Position numbers and translations under genes: made by a program
Assembly (NCBI RefSeq): GCF_003751305.1
Contig: NZ_RJKV01000001.1
Location: 186,001-250,000 of the forward strand
From: Stenotrophomonas rhizophila
Lineage (GTDB): Bacteria > Pseudomonadota > Gammaproteobacteria > Xanthomonadales > Xanthomonadaceae
Length of the DNA: 64,000 nt
Reading direction: 5' to 3'
Shown here: one piece after another, positions 27,601 through 36,956 of the stretch
Position numbering within the stretch: position 1 is the first letter of the stretch
How the letters are laid out: each line of letters starts with the position of its first letter
Notes under the pieces: model-generated
Told to the model about the DNA's origin: nothing
Database searches by the model: none
What the model saw: only the letters and a program-made list of their open reading frames with translations

Positions 27601-30452
27601 GCCGTGGCTCCTGCGGTCAATCCGCCCAGCGCACGGCGGAGGGTGGCGATATCGATCGGCTTCACCAGGTAGTCATCCATGCCCTCGGCCAGGCACCGTT
27701 CGCGCTCGTCAGGGGTGGCATTGGCGGTTGCGCCGATCACGGGCATCGCGTAGCCCTGCTGGCGCAGGTGCCGTGTCAACGCGTGGCCGCCGAGGCCGGG
27801 CATGTTGATGTCGGTCAACACCACATCGAAGGGCTGGGCGCGGCAGCAGGCCAGTGCCTCATGACCATCGGAGGCGGTCGCCACGTGGCAGCCCAGCGTC
27901 TCCAGCTGCTCCTTGAGGATCAGCCGGTTGATCGGATTGTCCTCGGCAACCAGCACCCTCAGTCCGAGCGGGGCAGACACGATCGGTGTCGACGTGGCGA
28001 CCGTCACCTGGTTTCCCTGTTGCAGGCGGTACACGGCATCGGCGATGGCACGGATGCTGAGCAGGGTGACCGTCAGCTGGTCCGGGCGCATCGGATCCTC
28101 GCAGGCCGGGTCGCCGCCGTCGGCGGTTGCGACCACGCGCGGGCCCGGCCACTCGACCGGAATGGCATCGCGCGGATCACTGTCAAGCAGGATCGCGCCC
28201 GGTTCGATCGGACCCGTTGCGTCCTCGCTGTAGCGTCGTGCCGTGGCGCCCCAGCGCTGCAGCCATTGACAGGCGCTATCGGTGAGCTCGGTGATGGCGC
28301 AGCGCACGTACACCGGGGGGTGCGGCAGCAGCGATGGGCCGTCATCCACGGCGGCGGCGTTGATCGGGGTGCCCTCCTGTACGCCCAGCGGCAGGATCAC
28401 GGTGAAGCTGCTCCCCAGTCCGGGCTCGCTCACCAGGCGCATTTCACCGTTCATCAGGCGCACCAGGTGGTCGCTGATCGACAGCCCCAGTCCGGTGCCA
28501 TCGTTGCGACCCTGGGCACCTGCCTGGCGGAATGGCTCGAACAGCCGGGGATGATCGGCGGCCGCGATACCGATCCCGGTGTCGGTGACCTGCCAGCTCA
28601 CGGTGGCGGTGCCGCCTTCGCAGGCGAGCAGCCTGACCCGCAATACGATGCGTCCGCTGTCGGTGAACTTGATCGCATTGCTGAGCAGGTTTCCCAGTAC
28701 CTGGCGGATCCGGTCGGCATCCCCGGTCACCTGCGCCGGCAGCCGCGGATCGGTGCAGACCACGATCTGCAGCTGCTTGCGCGCCGCGGCGGCGGCATAG
28801 GCACGCAGCGTGGTTTCGGCCAGTTCCAGTGGCGAGAACGCCACGGTGGCCAGGGTCAGTTGGCCCGATTCGATCTTGGATACATCCAGGATGTCGCTGA
28901 TCAGCTGTAACAGTACCGATGATGACTGCTGGATGGTCTTGAGGTACTGCGCCTGGCGTGAATCCAACGGCGTGTTGCCCAGCAGTTCCAGCGTGCCGAG
29001 GACCCCGTACAGCGGTGTGCGGATCTCATGGCTCATGGTGGCGACGAAGGCGCTCTTGGCCTGGCTGGCTTCATCGGCGGCCTGCTTGGCGGCGGACAGT
29101 GCAGCCTGGATCTGGCGATGCCGCGTGATGTCGTTGAACACGCACAGCAGTACGTCATCACCGTGGTACCGCGTGGCCGCGGACAGTACCTGCAGCTGCC
29201 GTCCATCCCGGGTCGTGAAGTCGACTCCGCGCCGGTGCGAACGACAGGGGACAGGGCCGCTTGCGCTGCGCCAGGCGCCGGTCCAATCGCCCGTGCGGGT
29301 ATCGCTCCCGAGCCAGTCGCGGGCCAACTGGTTCTCCAGCATCACCTGGGCGTCGTGGCAGCGCAGCACGCACATGCCGACCGGCGCCATTTCGATCACG
29401 GTGCTGCCGAAGTCGAAGCTGTCCCTCAGCTGCAGGTGCTGCTGATGGGCCGGCTGGATCAGCTGGCGGTCGATGCGTCGGATGAGCACCCGCAGCGCGC
29501 AGACCGCGGCCAGGCACAGCAGCAGCGACACTGCGGCGTGTCCGGCCATGTCGCGCAGCAGCAGGGTGGAGGGAACGTGGTAGACAAGCCGCCAGCCGTC
29601 CTGGCCGATGCTCTTGATCAGTGCCAGTCCCTGCGGCAGCCCGCGCGCCCAGACGAAGGCGAACGCATCGTCGCGCTGGCCGTACAGCCAGGTCGCGGGT
29701 GGACCGGTGTCCGCTCGGCTGGAGAGTACTGGCTTGCTATGCCCGTCGAGCAGGAGGAAATCCCCGATGCCTTGTCCATTGACCATGCTTGCCACAGCGC
29801 CTGGCGCTAGCGCCAGCACCAGCCAGTTCGTGGGATCGGGTGCTTCGTCGGCGGCCCGAAACAGGTAGAGCGTGCCCCCTGGCCGGTCGGAACTCAGCCA
29901 GTACACGCTTGTGCCAGGCATCGCACGGAGGGCATGTGCGCGTAGAAGGGAGGCCGTCAGCTCGACCGGCGGGGGCGTTGCCGGGGTCCGCCGGCCGTGC
30001 AGCCACTGACGCGGCGCGTCCGGATCGGCGCTGACGTGGATGAGCTGTGCGCCGAACTCGGCCAGCGTCCGCTCGGCGCGTGAGGACAGCAGCAGAGTGA
30101 GCTGGCGGCCATCACGACCCGTTCCCAGCGGCAGGCGCTGGACCTCGCTGTCGTCCCGGCTTGCGGGACGGGGCAGTGCGGAGGCTGGGATCGACGGCGA
30201 GGACTCCACCACCGAATCCACCAGATAGTTCAACAGCGCCTCGCGATGATCGAAGTACAGCTGCGCGCGGTAGGCGGCGGCATTCATGTCGCGGCGATGC
30301 ACCGAGACATCATCGCTCAGCTGCGCCAGCAGGTAGAACCCCGCAGTGCCGATCAGGCAGAACAGCACGCAGAGCGACAGCCAACGCAGCAATACGTTGG
30401 CCGCCACCACCGGGGCGTCAAGGGAGGAGCGTCGGGGCAGAAGACGGTGCAT
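27597..30452 (-). CDS. Hybrid sensor histidine kinase with receiver, no Hpt
   Basis: A 951-residue membrane kinase: N-terminal helix (about 25-47), periplasmic region, second helix near 305-325, PAS-like domain, HisKA with H475 (ATMSHEIRTP), HATPase (SNAIKFTD, GTGLGLSI), a degenerate receiver-like segment, and a receiver with D881 (VLTDINMPG). It stops soon after the receiver and has no Hpt domain, unlike its paralogue at 23016. The phosphoryl group would need an Hpt in trans, and the paralogue's is the obvious candidate. It is the first gene of the minus-strand signalling block and overlaps the REC-EAL gene. Confidence 0.94.
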   Translation of the reverse strand: MHRLLPRRSSLDAPVVAANVLLRWLSLCVLFCLIGTAGFYLLAQLSDDVSVHRRDMNAAAYRAQLYFDHREALLNYLVDSVVESSPSIPASALPRPASRDDSEVQRLPLGTGRDGRQLTLLLSSRAERTLAEFGAQLIHVSADPDAPRQWLHGRRTPATPPPVELTASLLRAHALRAMPGTSVYWLSSDRPGGTLYLFRAADEAPDPTNWLVLALAPGAVASMVNGQGIGDFLLLDGHSKPVLSSRADTGPPATWLYGQRDDAFAFVWARGLPQGLALIKSIGQDGWRLVYHVPSTLLLRDMAGHAAVSLLLCLAAVCALRVLIRRIDRQLIQPAHQQHLQLRDSFDFGSTVIEMAPVGMCVLRCHDAQVMLENQLARDWLGSDTRTGDWTGAWRSASGPVPCRSHRRGVDFTTRDGRQLQVLSAATRYHGDDVLLCVFNDITRHRQIQAALSAAKQAADEASQAKSAFVATMSHEIRTPLYGVLGTLELLGNTPLDSRQAQYLKTIQQSSSVLLQLISDILDVSKIESGQLTLATVAFSPLELAETTLRAYAAAAARKQLQIVVCTDPRLPAQVTGDADRIRQVLGNLLSNAIKFTDSGRIVLRVRLLACEGGTATVSWQVTDTGIGIAAADHPRLFEPFRQAGAQGRNDGTGLGLSISDHLVRLMNGEMRLVSEPGLGSSFTVILPLGVQEGTPINAAAVDDGPSLLPHPPVYVRCAITELTDSACQWLQRWGATARRYSEDATGPIEPGAILLDSDPRDAIPVEWPGPRVVATADGGDPACEDPMRPDQLTVTLLSIRAIADAVYRLQQGNQVTVATSTPIVSAPLGLRVLVAEDNPINRLILKEQLETLGCHVATASDGHEALACCRAQPFDVVLTDINMPGLGGHALTRHLRQQGYAMPVIGATANATPDERERCLAEGMDDYLVKPIDIATLRRALGGLTAGATA

Positions 30453-30555
30453 GCGCGCATGCTAGGAAGCGAAGGCGGGCAGGCCCATCAGTCGATCCCT
30501 AAAACCGTGCGCCGAGGCGCGAGCGCATGGCTGCGGTTCAGCGGGGTGAAAACCA

Positions 30556-30581
30556 ACGGGCCCGCACAATGGCGGGCCCGT
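30556..30581 (-). terminator. Intrinsic terminator of the TonB-dependent receptor gene
   Basis: ACGGGCCCGC, 6-nt loop, GCGGGCCCGT; on the minus strand it is followed by TGGTTTT. It lies 25 nt after the receptor stop. Confidence 0.85.
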
Positions 30582-30605
30582 CAGCGATGCGATGGTGGCG
30601 GCGGA

Positions 30606-33353
30606 TTAAAGTGCCGTACCGCCAAACTTGTGGGTGTACTGCAGGTTGATCGTCCGGCCCACGGTGTCGAACCAGGACACGTCGTAATACGGATACGGCG
30701 TATACGTCGCATCCTTCGGCGGCAGCTTGTTGGCGATGTTGACCACCGACAGCGACAGGCGCGAATGATCATCGAAGCGGTACTGCAACGACACGTTGTA
30801 GCGGTACGTCGCCCCGATCCACGGGCTGTCGCCGCTGTCCGGATCGAAACTCTGGTCGTAGCTGTCGTAGGTCGGCAGTTTGCCCAGGCGCGAGCCGTAC
30901 AGCGTGGCCGACCACGCCGCGTTCTCCCAGGTCACGCTCGCACTGGTCTTGGTGCGCGGAATGTCGAAACCGCTGTTGATCGCGAACTGGTCCTCGACCA
31001 CATCGCCTTCAAACTGCTGGAAATCGTGCGTCTTCACCCAGGTGTGGTTGCCACTGAGGATGAAGTCACCGATCCCGGTGCTCAGGCGGTAGCGCAGGCC
31101 CACATCGATGCCGCGCGTCGTTTCGCGCGCGATGTTGATCGGGCTCACGTGCACGCCGTACAGGCGGCCATCACTGGTGCGGGTAACCCGGCTGATCGCA
31201 TCCACGCAGGTCGGCGACGCCGCGTCCGCGTCGCCCAGGCGGCAGGCCGCCTCGTCGCGCAGGATGGTGCTCACATCCATGTCCTGCACCTGGTCGCGCA
31301 TGTCGATATCGAACCAGTCCACCGACACATCCAGACCCGCTGCCGGCGACCACACAAAACCAGCACTCCACGAGGTGCTGGTTTCCGGGTCCAGCTTGCG
31401 GTTGCCTTCGCGCGTGCGGATCAGGTTCTCTTCGTAATCCGAGCAGTCATCGCCGCCGTCCACCGCGCAGGCGTAGTAGTCGTTGGCACTGGTTTCATCA
31501 TTGCCCGGGCCGGCATACACGTAGTGCAGGTCCGGCGCGCGGAACGCGGTGCCGTAGGAGCCGCGCACCAGCAGCGTATCGATCGGGCGCCACTCCAGGC
31601 CACCGCTCCAGGTCGCCTTGCCGATGGTGTTGCCCGAGTAACGGTACTGGTCGAAGCGGCCGGCCAGGCTGACGTTGAACGTGTCATGCAGCGGCAGGCG
31701 CAGCTCGGCCGCGGTCGCCCAGCGGTTGCGGCTGCCGTGGCCATCCGAATCCTTCCAGCTGTAGTAGTAGTACTGCGTCGCCAGCGGGTCCGGATTCAAT
31801 GCGTAGGACTGATTGCCGAACTCGGCGGTCGCCGCGAAGCCGGCCTTGCCGCCCGGCAGCTCGAACAGCTCGCCGTTGGTCAGGGTCAGTGCGGCGGTCT
31901 CGGTGCGCGACTTCGGGGTATAGGTGGTGCGCGCGGCGATCGAATCGTACTCGCTGCGGCTCAGCGGCCGGTACAGGCGCGCCGGGTCGGCGTTGAACAC
32001 CGGGAACACGTTGTCGTCGTCATCGGTGTACTCGCCCAGCTGCTCGCCCAGGAACAGCGCATTGGCCTTGGCGGCGATGATCTGCGGCCAGCGGATGCTG
32101 GACTGGTACTGCGAATGGCTCAGCGAGGCCTCGTATTCCCAGTCCGCGCCAAGCGCGCCCTTGAAGCCGGTGGTCACGCTGAAGGTCTTCTGGGTGCTGC
32201 GCACCATGCCGTTGTCGAGTCCGCCCATTTCCTCGGGGGAGAACTGGCGCTGCCAGAACTCCACCTGGTCGGTGGCCTGGTTGTAGAAGTAGCCGTCCTC
32301 ATTGCCGTCGGCCGCCATGCGGCCCCACTGGGTCACATCGCGCATCAGTGCCAGGTCGTGGTAGCCCATCTGCACATCGGCGAACCATTCCGCGCCGTTG
32401 TCGAAGGCATAGCGCAGCGAGGCATAGCCGTTGGCACCGCGGCGCTTGCTCAGGATCGTGCCGTAGCCGATCGAGCGGTCGCTGCCGCAGTAGAAGCCAT
32501 ACCGCGCCCGCTCGGCGTACTGGGTGCTGCCGTTGTTCTGGCCGGCCAGCGCATCGCAGGTTGCCTGGCCCGGGTCCAGGTAGTCGTCGTTGTAGTCGGT
32601 GCGCAGGTAGGCGCGGCGCAGGGCGCGGGCGCTCTCGGTCGGCGCGTCCAGCGTAGAATCCTGCTGGCCACGCTCATAGGCCCACAGCGGGGTCTGCGAC
32701 TGCAGCTCCAGACTGTAGACCGCGCTGAAACGGCCGGCGTCGAAGCCACTGGCGATGCTCATGTCGAAGGACTCACCACCGCCTTCGCTGGTGGTGCCCA
32801 TGCGCATGTCGACCGTGGTGCCGTCCACCTGCTTCTTCAGGATGAAATTGACCACGCCGGCGATCGCGTCCGAACCGTAGATCGCCGAGGCGCTGCCGGT
32901 CAGCACTTCGATGCGCTCGATCATCCCGATCGGGATGTTGGAGACGTCGGTGAAGTTGCTGCGGCCCTGGAAGGGCATCGGGAAATCGGCGATGCGGCGG
33001 CCGTTGACCAGCACCAGGGTGTGATTGGGGCCGAGGCCGCGCAGGTCGACCTGCTGCGCACCGGGCGAGAAATCGGCGCCGCTGGAAGACTGCTGGCTCT
33101 GGGTCTCACCGCCGTTCTGGGTCATCGAGCGCAGCACGTCCGGCACGCTGGTGAAGCCGCTGGCCTGGATCTGCTCGGCGGTGATGACCGTGACCGGGGC
33201 CGGCCCCTCCACCTGCGCGCGCGGAATGCGCGAGCCGGTGACCTGCACCGTATCCAGTTGCTGCACCCCGGGGGCGGGCGTCTGGGCACCCGCAGTTGCG
33301 GCCACACCCATCAACGCCAGCTGGATCGACCACGCCATCGCCTGTTTACGCAT
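30606..33353 (-). CDS. TonB-dependent outer-membrane receptor
   Basis: A 915-residue receptor. The signal peptide (about 1-24, ending TAGAQ) precedes a TonB-box-like LDTVQVTGSRI, the plug domain (VLRSMTQNGG, DLRGLGPNHTLVLVNGRR, IERIEVLTGSASAIYGSDA) and a long 22-strand-type barrel ending LQYTHKFGGTAL. The extreme C-terminus is unusual: the expected terminal Phe sits six residues from the end. The start at 33353 leaves a normal signal peptide; an in-frame start 78 nt upstream would prefix non-conserved residues. The substrate is unknown. Its divergent neighbour is an exported isoaspartyl peptidase, which suggests peptide or isopeptide uptake, but this is inference only. Confidence 0.93.
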   Translation of the reverse strand: MRKQAMAWSIQLALMGVAATAGAQTPAPGVQQLDTVQVTGSRIPRAQVEGPAPVTVITAEQIQASGFTSVPDVLRSMTQNGGETQSQQSSSGADFSPGAQQVDLRGLGPNHTLVLVNGRRIADFPMPFQGRSNFTDVSNIPIGMIERIEVLTGSASAIYGSDAIAGVVNFILKKQVDGTTVDMRMGTTSEGGGESFDMSIASGFDAGRFSAVYSLELQSQTPLWAYERGQQDSTLDAPTESARALRRAYLRTDYNDDYLDPGQATCDALAGQNNGSTQYAERARYGFYCGSDRSIGYGTILSKRRGANGYASLRYAFDNGAEWFADVQMGYHDLALMRDVTQWGRMAADGNEDGYFYNQATDQVEFWQRQFSPEEMGGLDNGMVRSTQKTFSVTTGFKGALGADWEYEASLSHSQYQSSIRWPQIIAAKANALFLGEQLGEYTDDDDNVFPVFNADPARLYRPLSRSEYDSIAARTTYTPKSRTETAALTLTNGELFELPGGKAGFAATAEFGNQSYALNPDPLATQYYYYSWKDSDGHGSRNRWATAAELRLPLHDTFNVSLAGRFDQYRYSGNTIGKATWSGGLEWRPIDTLLVRGSYGTAFRAPDLHYVYAGPGNDETSANDYYACAVDGGDDCSDYEENLIRTREGNRKLDPETSTSWSAGFVWSPAAGLDVSVDWFDIDMRDQVQDMDVSTILRDEAACRLGDADAASPTCVDAISRVTRTSDGRLYGVHVSPINIARETTRGIDVGLRYRLSTGIGDFILSGNHTWVKTHDFQQFEGDVVEDQFAINSGFDIPRTKTSASVTWENAAWSATLYGSRLGKLPTYDSYDQSFDPDSGDSPWIGATYRYNVSLQYRFDDHSRLSLSVVNIANKLPPKDATYTPYPYYDVSWFDTVGRTINLQYTHKFGGTAL

Positions 33354-33615
33354 GAGAATTCTCGAGAAGAAAGTGTCGGCCTCGAGGGAGGCCTGTCCCC
33401 CATTCACATTTCGCGAATGGACGGCGCGCATTTAACGCCTTTTTCACGGGGTTGACCACTGCCAATTTCTCTGGCACAGGGTGGAAGCGCTTTCAGGCCG
33501 GTTTTGTTCAGCCTCGTCAACGCCCACAACGGTTTCCGGTCTTCCAACCGCCCGCCCTACCCACGGTGCGCTGCCCTCGCCATGATGGGGCTCCAACCCT
33601 CGGAGTGCCTTGCCC

Positions 33616-34635
33616 ATGTCCCGTTCCAGCGCGCTGTTGCTCTCGCTGTGTCTGTCGATCCCCTTGGCTGCCAGCGCTGCGGCGGCCGAGCCGGTGCTGG
33701 TGATCCACGGCGGTGCCGGGGTGGAGCGCAGGGATCTGTCGCCTGCCGAGGAAAGCGCCGCGCGTGCCGCCCTGCGGCAGGCATTGGTGAAAGGGCATGC
33801 CGTGCTGACCGCCGGCAAGCCGGCACTGGAGGCAGTCACCGCGGCGATCACCGTGCTGGAGGACGATCCCACCTTCAATGCAGGCAAGGGGGCGGTGTTC
33901 ACTCATGACGGGCGCAATGAACTGGATGCGTCGCTGATGGATGGCGCCACGCTCAAGGCCGGCGCGGTGGCCGGTGTGCAGCGTGTGCGCAACCCGATCC
34001 TGCTCGCCGAAGCGGTGATGCAGCATTCCCCGCACGTGATGATGGTCGGGCAGGGCGCCGAGGCGTTCGCCAGCAGCCAGGGCATTCCCCTGGTGGATCC
34101 GTCCTACTTCCGCACCGACAAGCGCTGGCAGCAACTGCAGAAGGCGCTGAAGGAAGAGGCCAGCGGCCAGGCCCCTGTGGAGCTGGACACGGCCCGCCAC
34201 TTTGGCACCGTCGGGGCGGTCGCGCTGGACAAGGACGGCAAGCTTGCCGCCGGCACCTCCACCGGCGGGATGACCAACAAGCGCTATGGCCGCGTGGGCG
34301 ACTCACCGATCATCGGCGCGGGCACCTATGCCGATGCAGGATGCGCGGTATCGGGCACGGGCTGGGGTGAGTACTACATCCGCACGGCGGCCGCGCACGA
34401 TATCTGCGCACGCATGCAGTACCTCAAGCAGGGGCCGGTGGAGGCCGGGCGTGCCGTGATCAACGAACGCATTCCCGCACTCGGCGGCGATGGCGGGGCG
34501 ATCGTGCTTTCCGCCGACGGTCGTGCAGCGACCCCGTTCAACACGCAGGGCATGTATCGCGGCTGGATAGGGGCCGATGGCGTGCCACACGTGGCGATCT
34601 TTGCCAGCGAGACCCTGCCGTTGCCAGGCCAATAG
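33616..34635 (+). CDS. Exported isoaspartyl peptidase/type III L-asparaginase (Ntn hydrolase)
   Basis: Precursor of 339 residues that should self-cleave before Thr198 (HFGTVGAVALD) to give alpha and beta subunits, freeing the catalytic N-terminal Thr. It hydrolyses beta-aspartyl dipeptides and asparagine in characterised relatives. VIHGGAGVERRD (29-40) and FNAGKGAVFT (88-96) are the family's alpha-subunit motifs, and STGGMTNKRYGRVGDSPIIG is the beta-subunit substrate loop. Residues 1-24 form a signal peptide, so it acts in the periplasm. It is divergent from the TonB-dependent receptor with 262 nt between starts. Confidence 0.94.
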   Translation: MSRSSALLLSLCLSIPLAASAAAAEPVLVIHGGAGVERRDLSPAEESAARAALRQALVKGHAVLTAGKPALEAVTAAITVLEDDPTFNAGKGAVFTHDGRNELDASLMDGATLKAGAVAGVQRVRNPILLAEAVMQHSPHVMMVGQGAEAFASSQGIPLVDPSYFRTDKRWQQLQKALKEEASGQAPVELDTARHFGTVGAVALDKDGKLAAGTSTGGMTNKRYGRVGDSPIIGAGTYADAGCAVSGTGWGEYYIRTAAAHDICARMQYLKQGPVEAGRAVINERIPALGGDGGAIVLSADGRAATPFNTQGMYRGWIGADGVPHVAIFASETLPLPGQ

Positions 34636-34687
34636 CCTGTCCCGACAAGGCTATTGCAGATTCGTGTGAAAAAATTCAAAAAGGTTG

Positions 34688-34716
34688 TTGACAGAACCCC
34701 CGTTTATCCCCAAAAT
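34688..34716 (+). promoter_or_regulatory. Sigma70-type promoter of the tRNA-Tyr/Gly/Thr-tuf unit
   Basis: TTGACA (34688-34693), 17-bp spacer, CAAAAT (34711-34716), about 58 nt upstream of tRNA-Tyr in the A/T-richer gap after the peptidase gene. The consensus -35 makes this a good candidate. Confidence 0.65.
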
Positions 34717-34773
34717 TCACGGCTCTTCCACCCCACACCGAAAACGCTTCGGCGCCACGGGACAGGGTGGTAA

Positions 34774-34859
34774 GGAGGGATACCCAAGCGGCCAACGGGG
34801 GCAGACTGTAAATCTGCTGGCTTACGCCTTCGGTGGTTCGAATCCACCTCCCTCCACCA
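34774..34859 (+). tRNA. tRNA-Tyr(GUA)
   Basis: 86 nt with encoded CCA: acceptor GGAGGGA/TCCCTCC, anticodon loop CTGTAAA (GTA), a long class II variable arm and T-arm GGTGG TTCGAAT CCACC. First of a tRNA cluster ahead of tuf. Confidence 0.98.
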
Positions 34860-34887
34860 GTTTCATGTTGTGGCAAGAGCTTCCGAT

Positions 34888-34961
<74 letters not shown>

Positions 34962-34967
34962 TTGAAT

Positions 34968-34999
34968 GAATTTGAATATATTCAAATTCGTGCCATAAT
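34968..34999 (+). promoter_or_regulatory. AT-rich 22-bp palindrome with an overlapping promoter-like -10
   Basis: GAATTTGAATA and its exact complement form a perfect palindrome at 34968-34989, between tRNA-Gly and tRNA-Thr. TTGAAT (34972-34977) with CATAAT (34994-34999) and a 16-bp spacer could be a secondary promoter for tRNA-Thr and tuf. As RNA, the palindrome would form a processing hairpin. Confidence 0.5.
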
Positions 35000-35008
35000 A
35001 CAAAACTC

Positions 35009-35084
35009 GCTCACGTAGCTCAGTCGGTAGAGCACCTCCTTGGTAAGGAGGAGGTCGAAGGTTCGATTCCTTTCGTGAGCACCA
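35009..35084 (+). tRNA. tRNA-Thr(GGU)
   Basis: 76 nt with encoded CCA: acceptor GCTCACG/CGTGAGC, anticodon loop TTGGTAA (GGT), T-arm GAAGG TTCGATT CCTTT. It lies 41 nt before tuf. Confidence 0.98.
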
Positions 35085-35125
35085 TCTAAGTGCTACCAAT
35101 TCAGACGATTTCGAGATAAGCAGCC

Positions 35126-36316
35126 ATGGCCAAGGGTAAGTTCGAGCGCACCAAGCCGCACGTCAATGTCGGCACCATCGGTCACGTTGACCACGGCAAG
35201 ACCACGCTGACCGCCGCACTGACCAAGATCGGTGCCGAGCGCTTTGGCGGTGAGTTCAAGGACTACTCGTCGATCGACGCCGCGCCGGAAGAAAAGGCGC
35301 GTGGCATCACGATCTCGACCGCGCACGTCGAATACGAATCCACCGAACGTCATTACGCCCACGTCGATTGCCCGGGCCATGCTGACTACGTCAAGAACAT
35401 GATCACCGGTGCTGCCCAGATGGACGGCGCGATCCTGGTCTGTTCGGCTGCTGACGGCCCGATGCCGCAGACCCGTGAGCACATCCTGCTCTCGCGTCAG
35501 GTCGGCGTGCCGTACATCGTCGTCTTCCTGAACAAGGCAGACATGGTCGATGACGCCGAGCTGCTGGAACTGGTCGAGATGGAAGTCCGCGAGCTGCTGA
35601 GCAAGTACGACTTCCCGGGCGACGACACCCCGATCATCGCGGGTTCGGCCCGTCTGGCGCTGGAAGGCGACCAGAGCGAGATCGGCGTGCCGGCCGTGAT
35701 CAAGCTGGTCGAAGCTCTCGACAGCTGGATCCCGACCCCGGAACGTGACATCGACAAGCCCTTCCTGATGCCGGTCGAAGACGTGTTCTCGATCTCGGGT
35801 CGCGGCACCGTCGTCACCGGTCGTATCGAGCGCGGCGTGATCAAGGTCGGCGAAGAAATCGAAATCGTCGGTATCCGTCCGGTCCAGAAGACCACCGTCA
35901 CCGGCGTGGAAATGTTCCGCAAGCTGCTCGACCAGGGTCAGGCAGGCGACAACGCCGGTCTGCTGCTGCGCGGCACCAAGCGTGACGACGTCGAGCGTGG
36001 CCAGGTTCTGGCCAAGCCGGGTTCGATCAAGCCGCACACCACCTTCGACGCCGAAGTGTACGTGCTGTCCAAGGATGAAGGCGGCCGTCACACCCCGTTC
36101 TTCAAGGGCTACCGTCCGCAGTTCTACTTCCGTACCACCGACATCACCGGCGCTTGCGAACTGCCGGAAGGTGTGGAAATGGTGATGCCGGGCGACAACG
36201 TGAAGATGGTTGTCACCCTGATCAACCCGGTCGCCATGGATGAAGGCCTGCGCTTCGCGATCCGCGAAGGCGGCCGTACCGTCGGCGCCGGCGTGGTCTC
36301 CAAGATCATCGCGTAA
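35126..36316 (+). CDS. tuf: Elongation factor Tu (first copy)
   Basis: GTPase that delivers aminoacyl-tRNA to the ribosome; 396 residues. The P-loop is GHVDHGKTT (18-26), switch regions include [15 protein letters not shown] is G3 and NKADMVD is G4. The encoded protein is identical to the copy at 52588. At DNA level the last ~994 bp are identical and the first ~200 bp carry 12 silent differences. This copy is in the tRNA-tuf-secE-nusG arrangement equivalent to tufB of E. coli. Confidence 0.99.
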   Translation: MAKGKFERTKPHVNVGTIGHVDHGKTTLTAALTKIGAERFGGEFKDYSSIDAAPEEKARGITISTAHVEYESTERHYAHVDCPGHADYVKNMITGAAQMDGAILVCSAADGPMPQTREHILLSRQVGVPYIVVFLNKADMVDDAELLELVEMEVRELLSKYDFPGDDTPIIAGSARLALEGDQSEIGVPAVIKLVEALDSWIPTPERDIDKPFLMPVEDVFSISGRGTVVTGRIERGVIKVGEEIEIVGIRPVQKTTVTGVEMFRKLLDQGQAGDNAGLLLRGTKRDDVERGQVLAKPGSIKPHTTFDAEVYVLSKDEGGRHTPFFKGYRPQFYFRTTDITGACELPEGVEMVMPGDNVKMVVTLINPVAMDEGLRFAIREGGRTVGAGVVSKIIA

Positions 36317-36418
36317 TATTGCAATACCGGCGGTTGCTTAGCGCTGCCGGTCTCGCGAAAGGCGGGCCGGGAACCTCGGTCCGCCTTCGCCGTCTAAGGG
36401 AAGGCAAGTTTTTTCAGT

Positions 36419-36494
<76 letters not shown>

Positions 36495-36538
36495 CTTCTC
36501 CCTTCCAGCGGCTATGCCGCCACAGTAGCCAGAGCCGG

Positions 36539-36946
36539 ATGAACAGCAAGATCGAGCATTCCAAAGACAACGCCTCCACGGGAGGTGACATCGTCAAGTA
36601 CGCCGCCGCAGCTATCCTGGTGCTGGCGGGTCTTTTTGCTTGGTATTGGTTCGGTGCTCCTGAGCATGCCTCCCAAAGTGCATGGGCCGGTCCGCTTCGC
36701 GGTCTGGCCGTTGTTGTTGGCCTCGTGGCCGGCCTTGGCGTGTTCCTGCTGACCGGCAAGGGTCGCGACACGCGTGAATTCCTTTCCGAATCGCGTTTCG
36801 AACTGCGCAAGGTGGTCTGGCCGACGCGCCAGGAAGCCATTCGCATGACTTGGGTGGTGATCGTTGTGGTGATCATCCTCAGCCTGCTGCTGGGCGGATT
36901 TGACTTCGTGATTCAGAAATTGACCCAGTGGTTCCTGGGTCGATAA
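36539..36946 (+). CDS. secE: Preprotein translocase subunit SecE
   Basis: Essential clamp of the SecYEG channel. 135 residues with three hydrophobic segments (about 20-38, 52-72, 105-128), as in the long gammaproteobacterial form. The conserved amphipathic cytosolic stretch [17 protein letters not shown] (about 83-99) is intact. It is 10 nt before nusG and in the same operon. Confidence 0.97.
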   Translation: MNSKIEHSKDNASTGGDIVKYAAAAILVLAGLFAWYWFGAPEHASQSAWAGPLRGLAVVVGLVAGLGVFLLTGKGRDTREFLSESRFELRKVVWPTRQEAIRMTWVVIVVVIILSLLLGGFDFVIQKLTQWFLGR

Positions 36947-36956
36947 GGAGAAACCA

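Noticed and set aside
34640-34773. Integration site or prophage remnant at the tRNA cluster
   Set aside because: No integrase and no direct repeat of a tRNA 3' end nearby; the gap looks like a tRNA promoter region.
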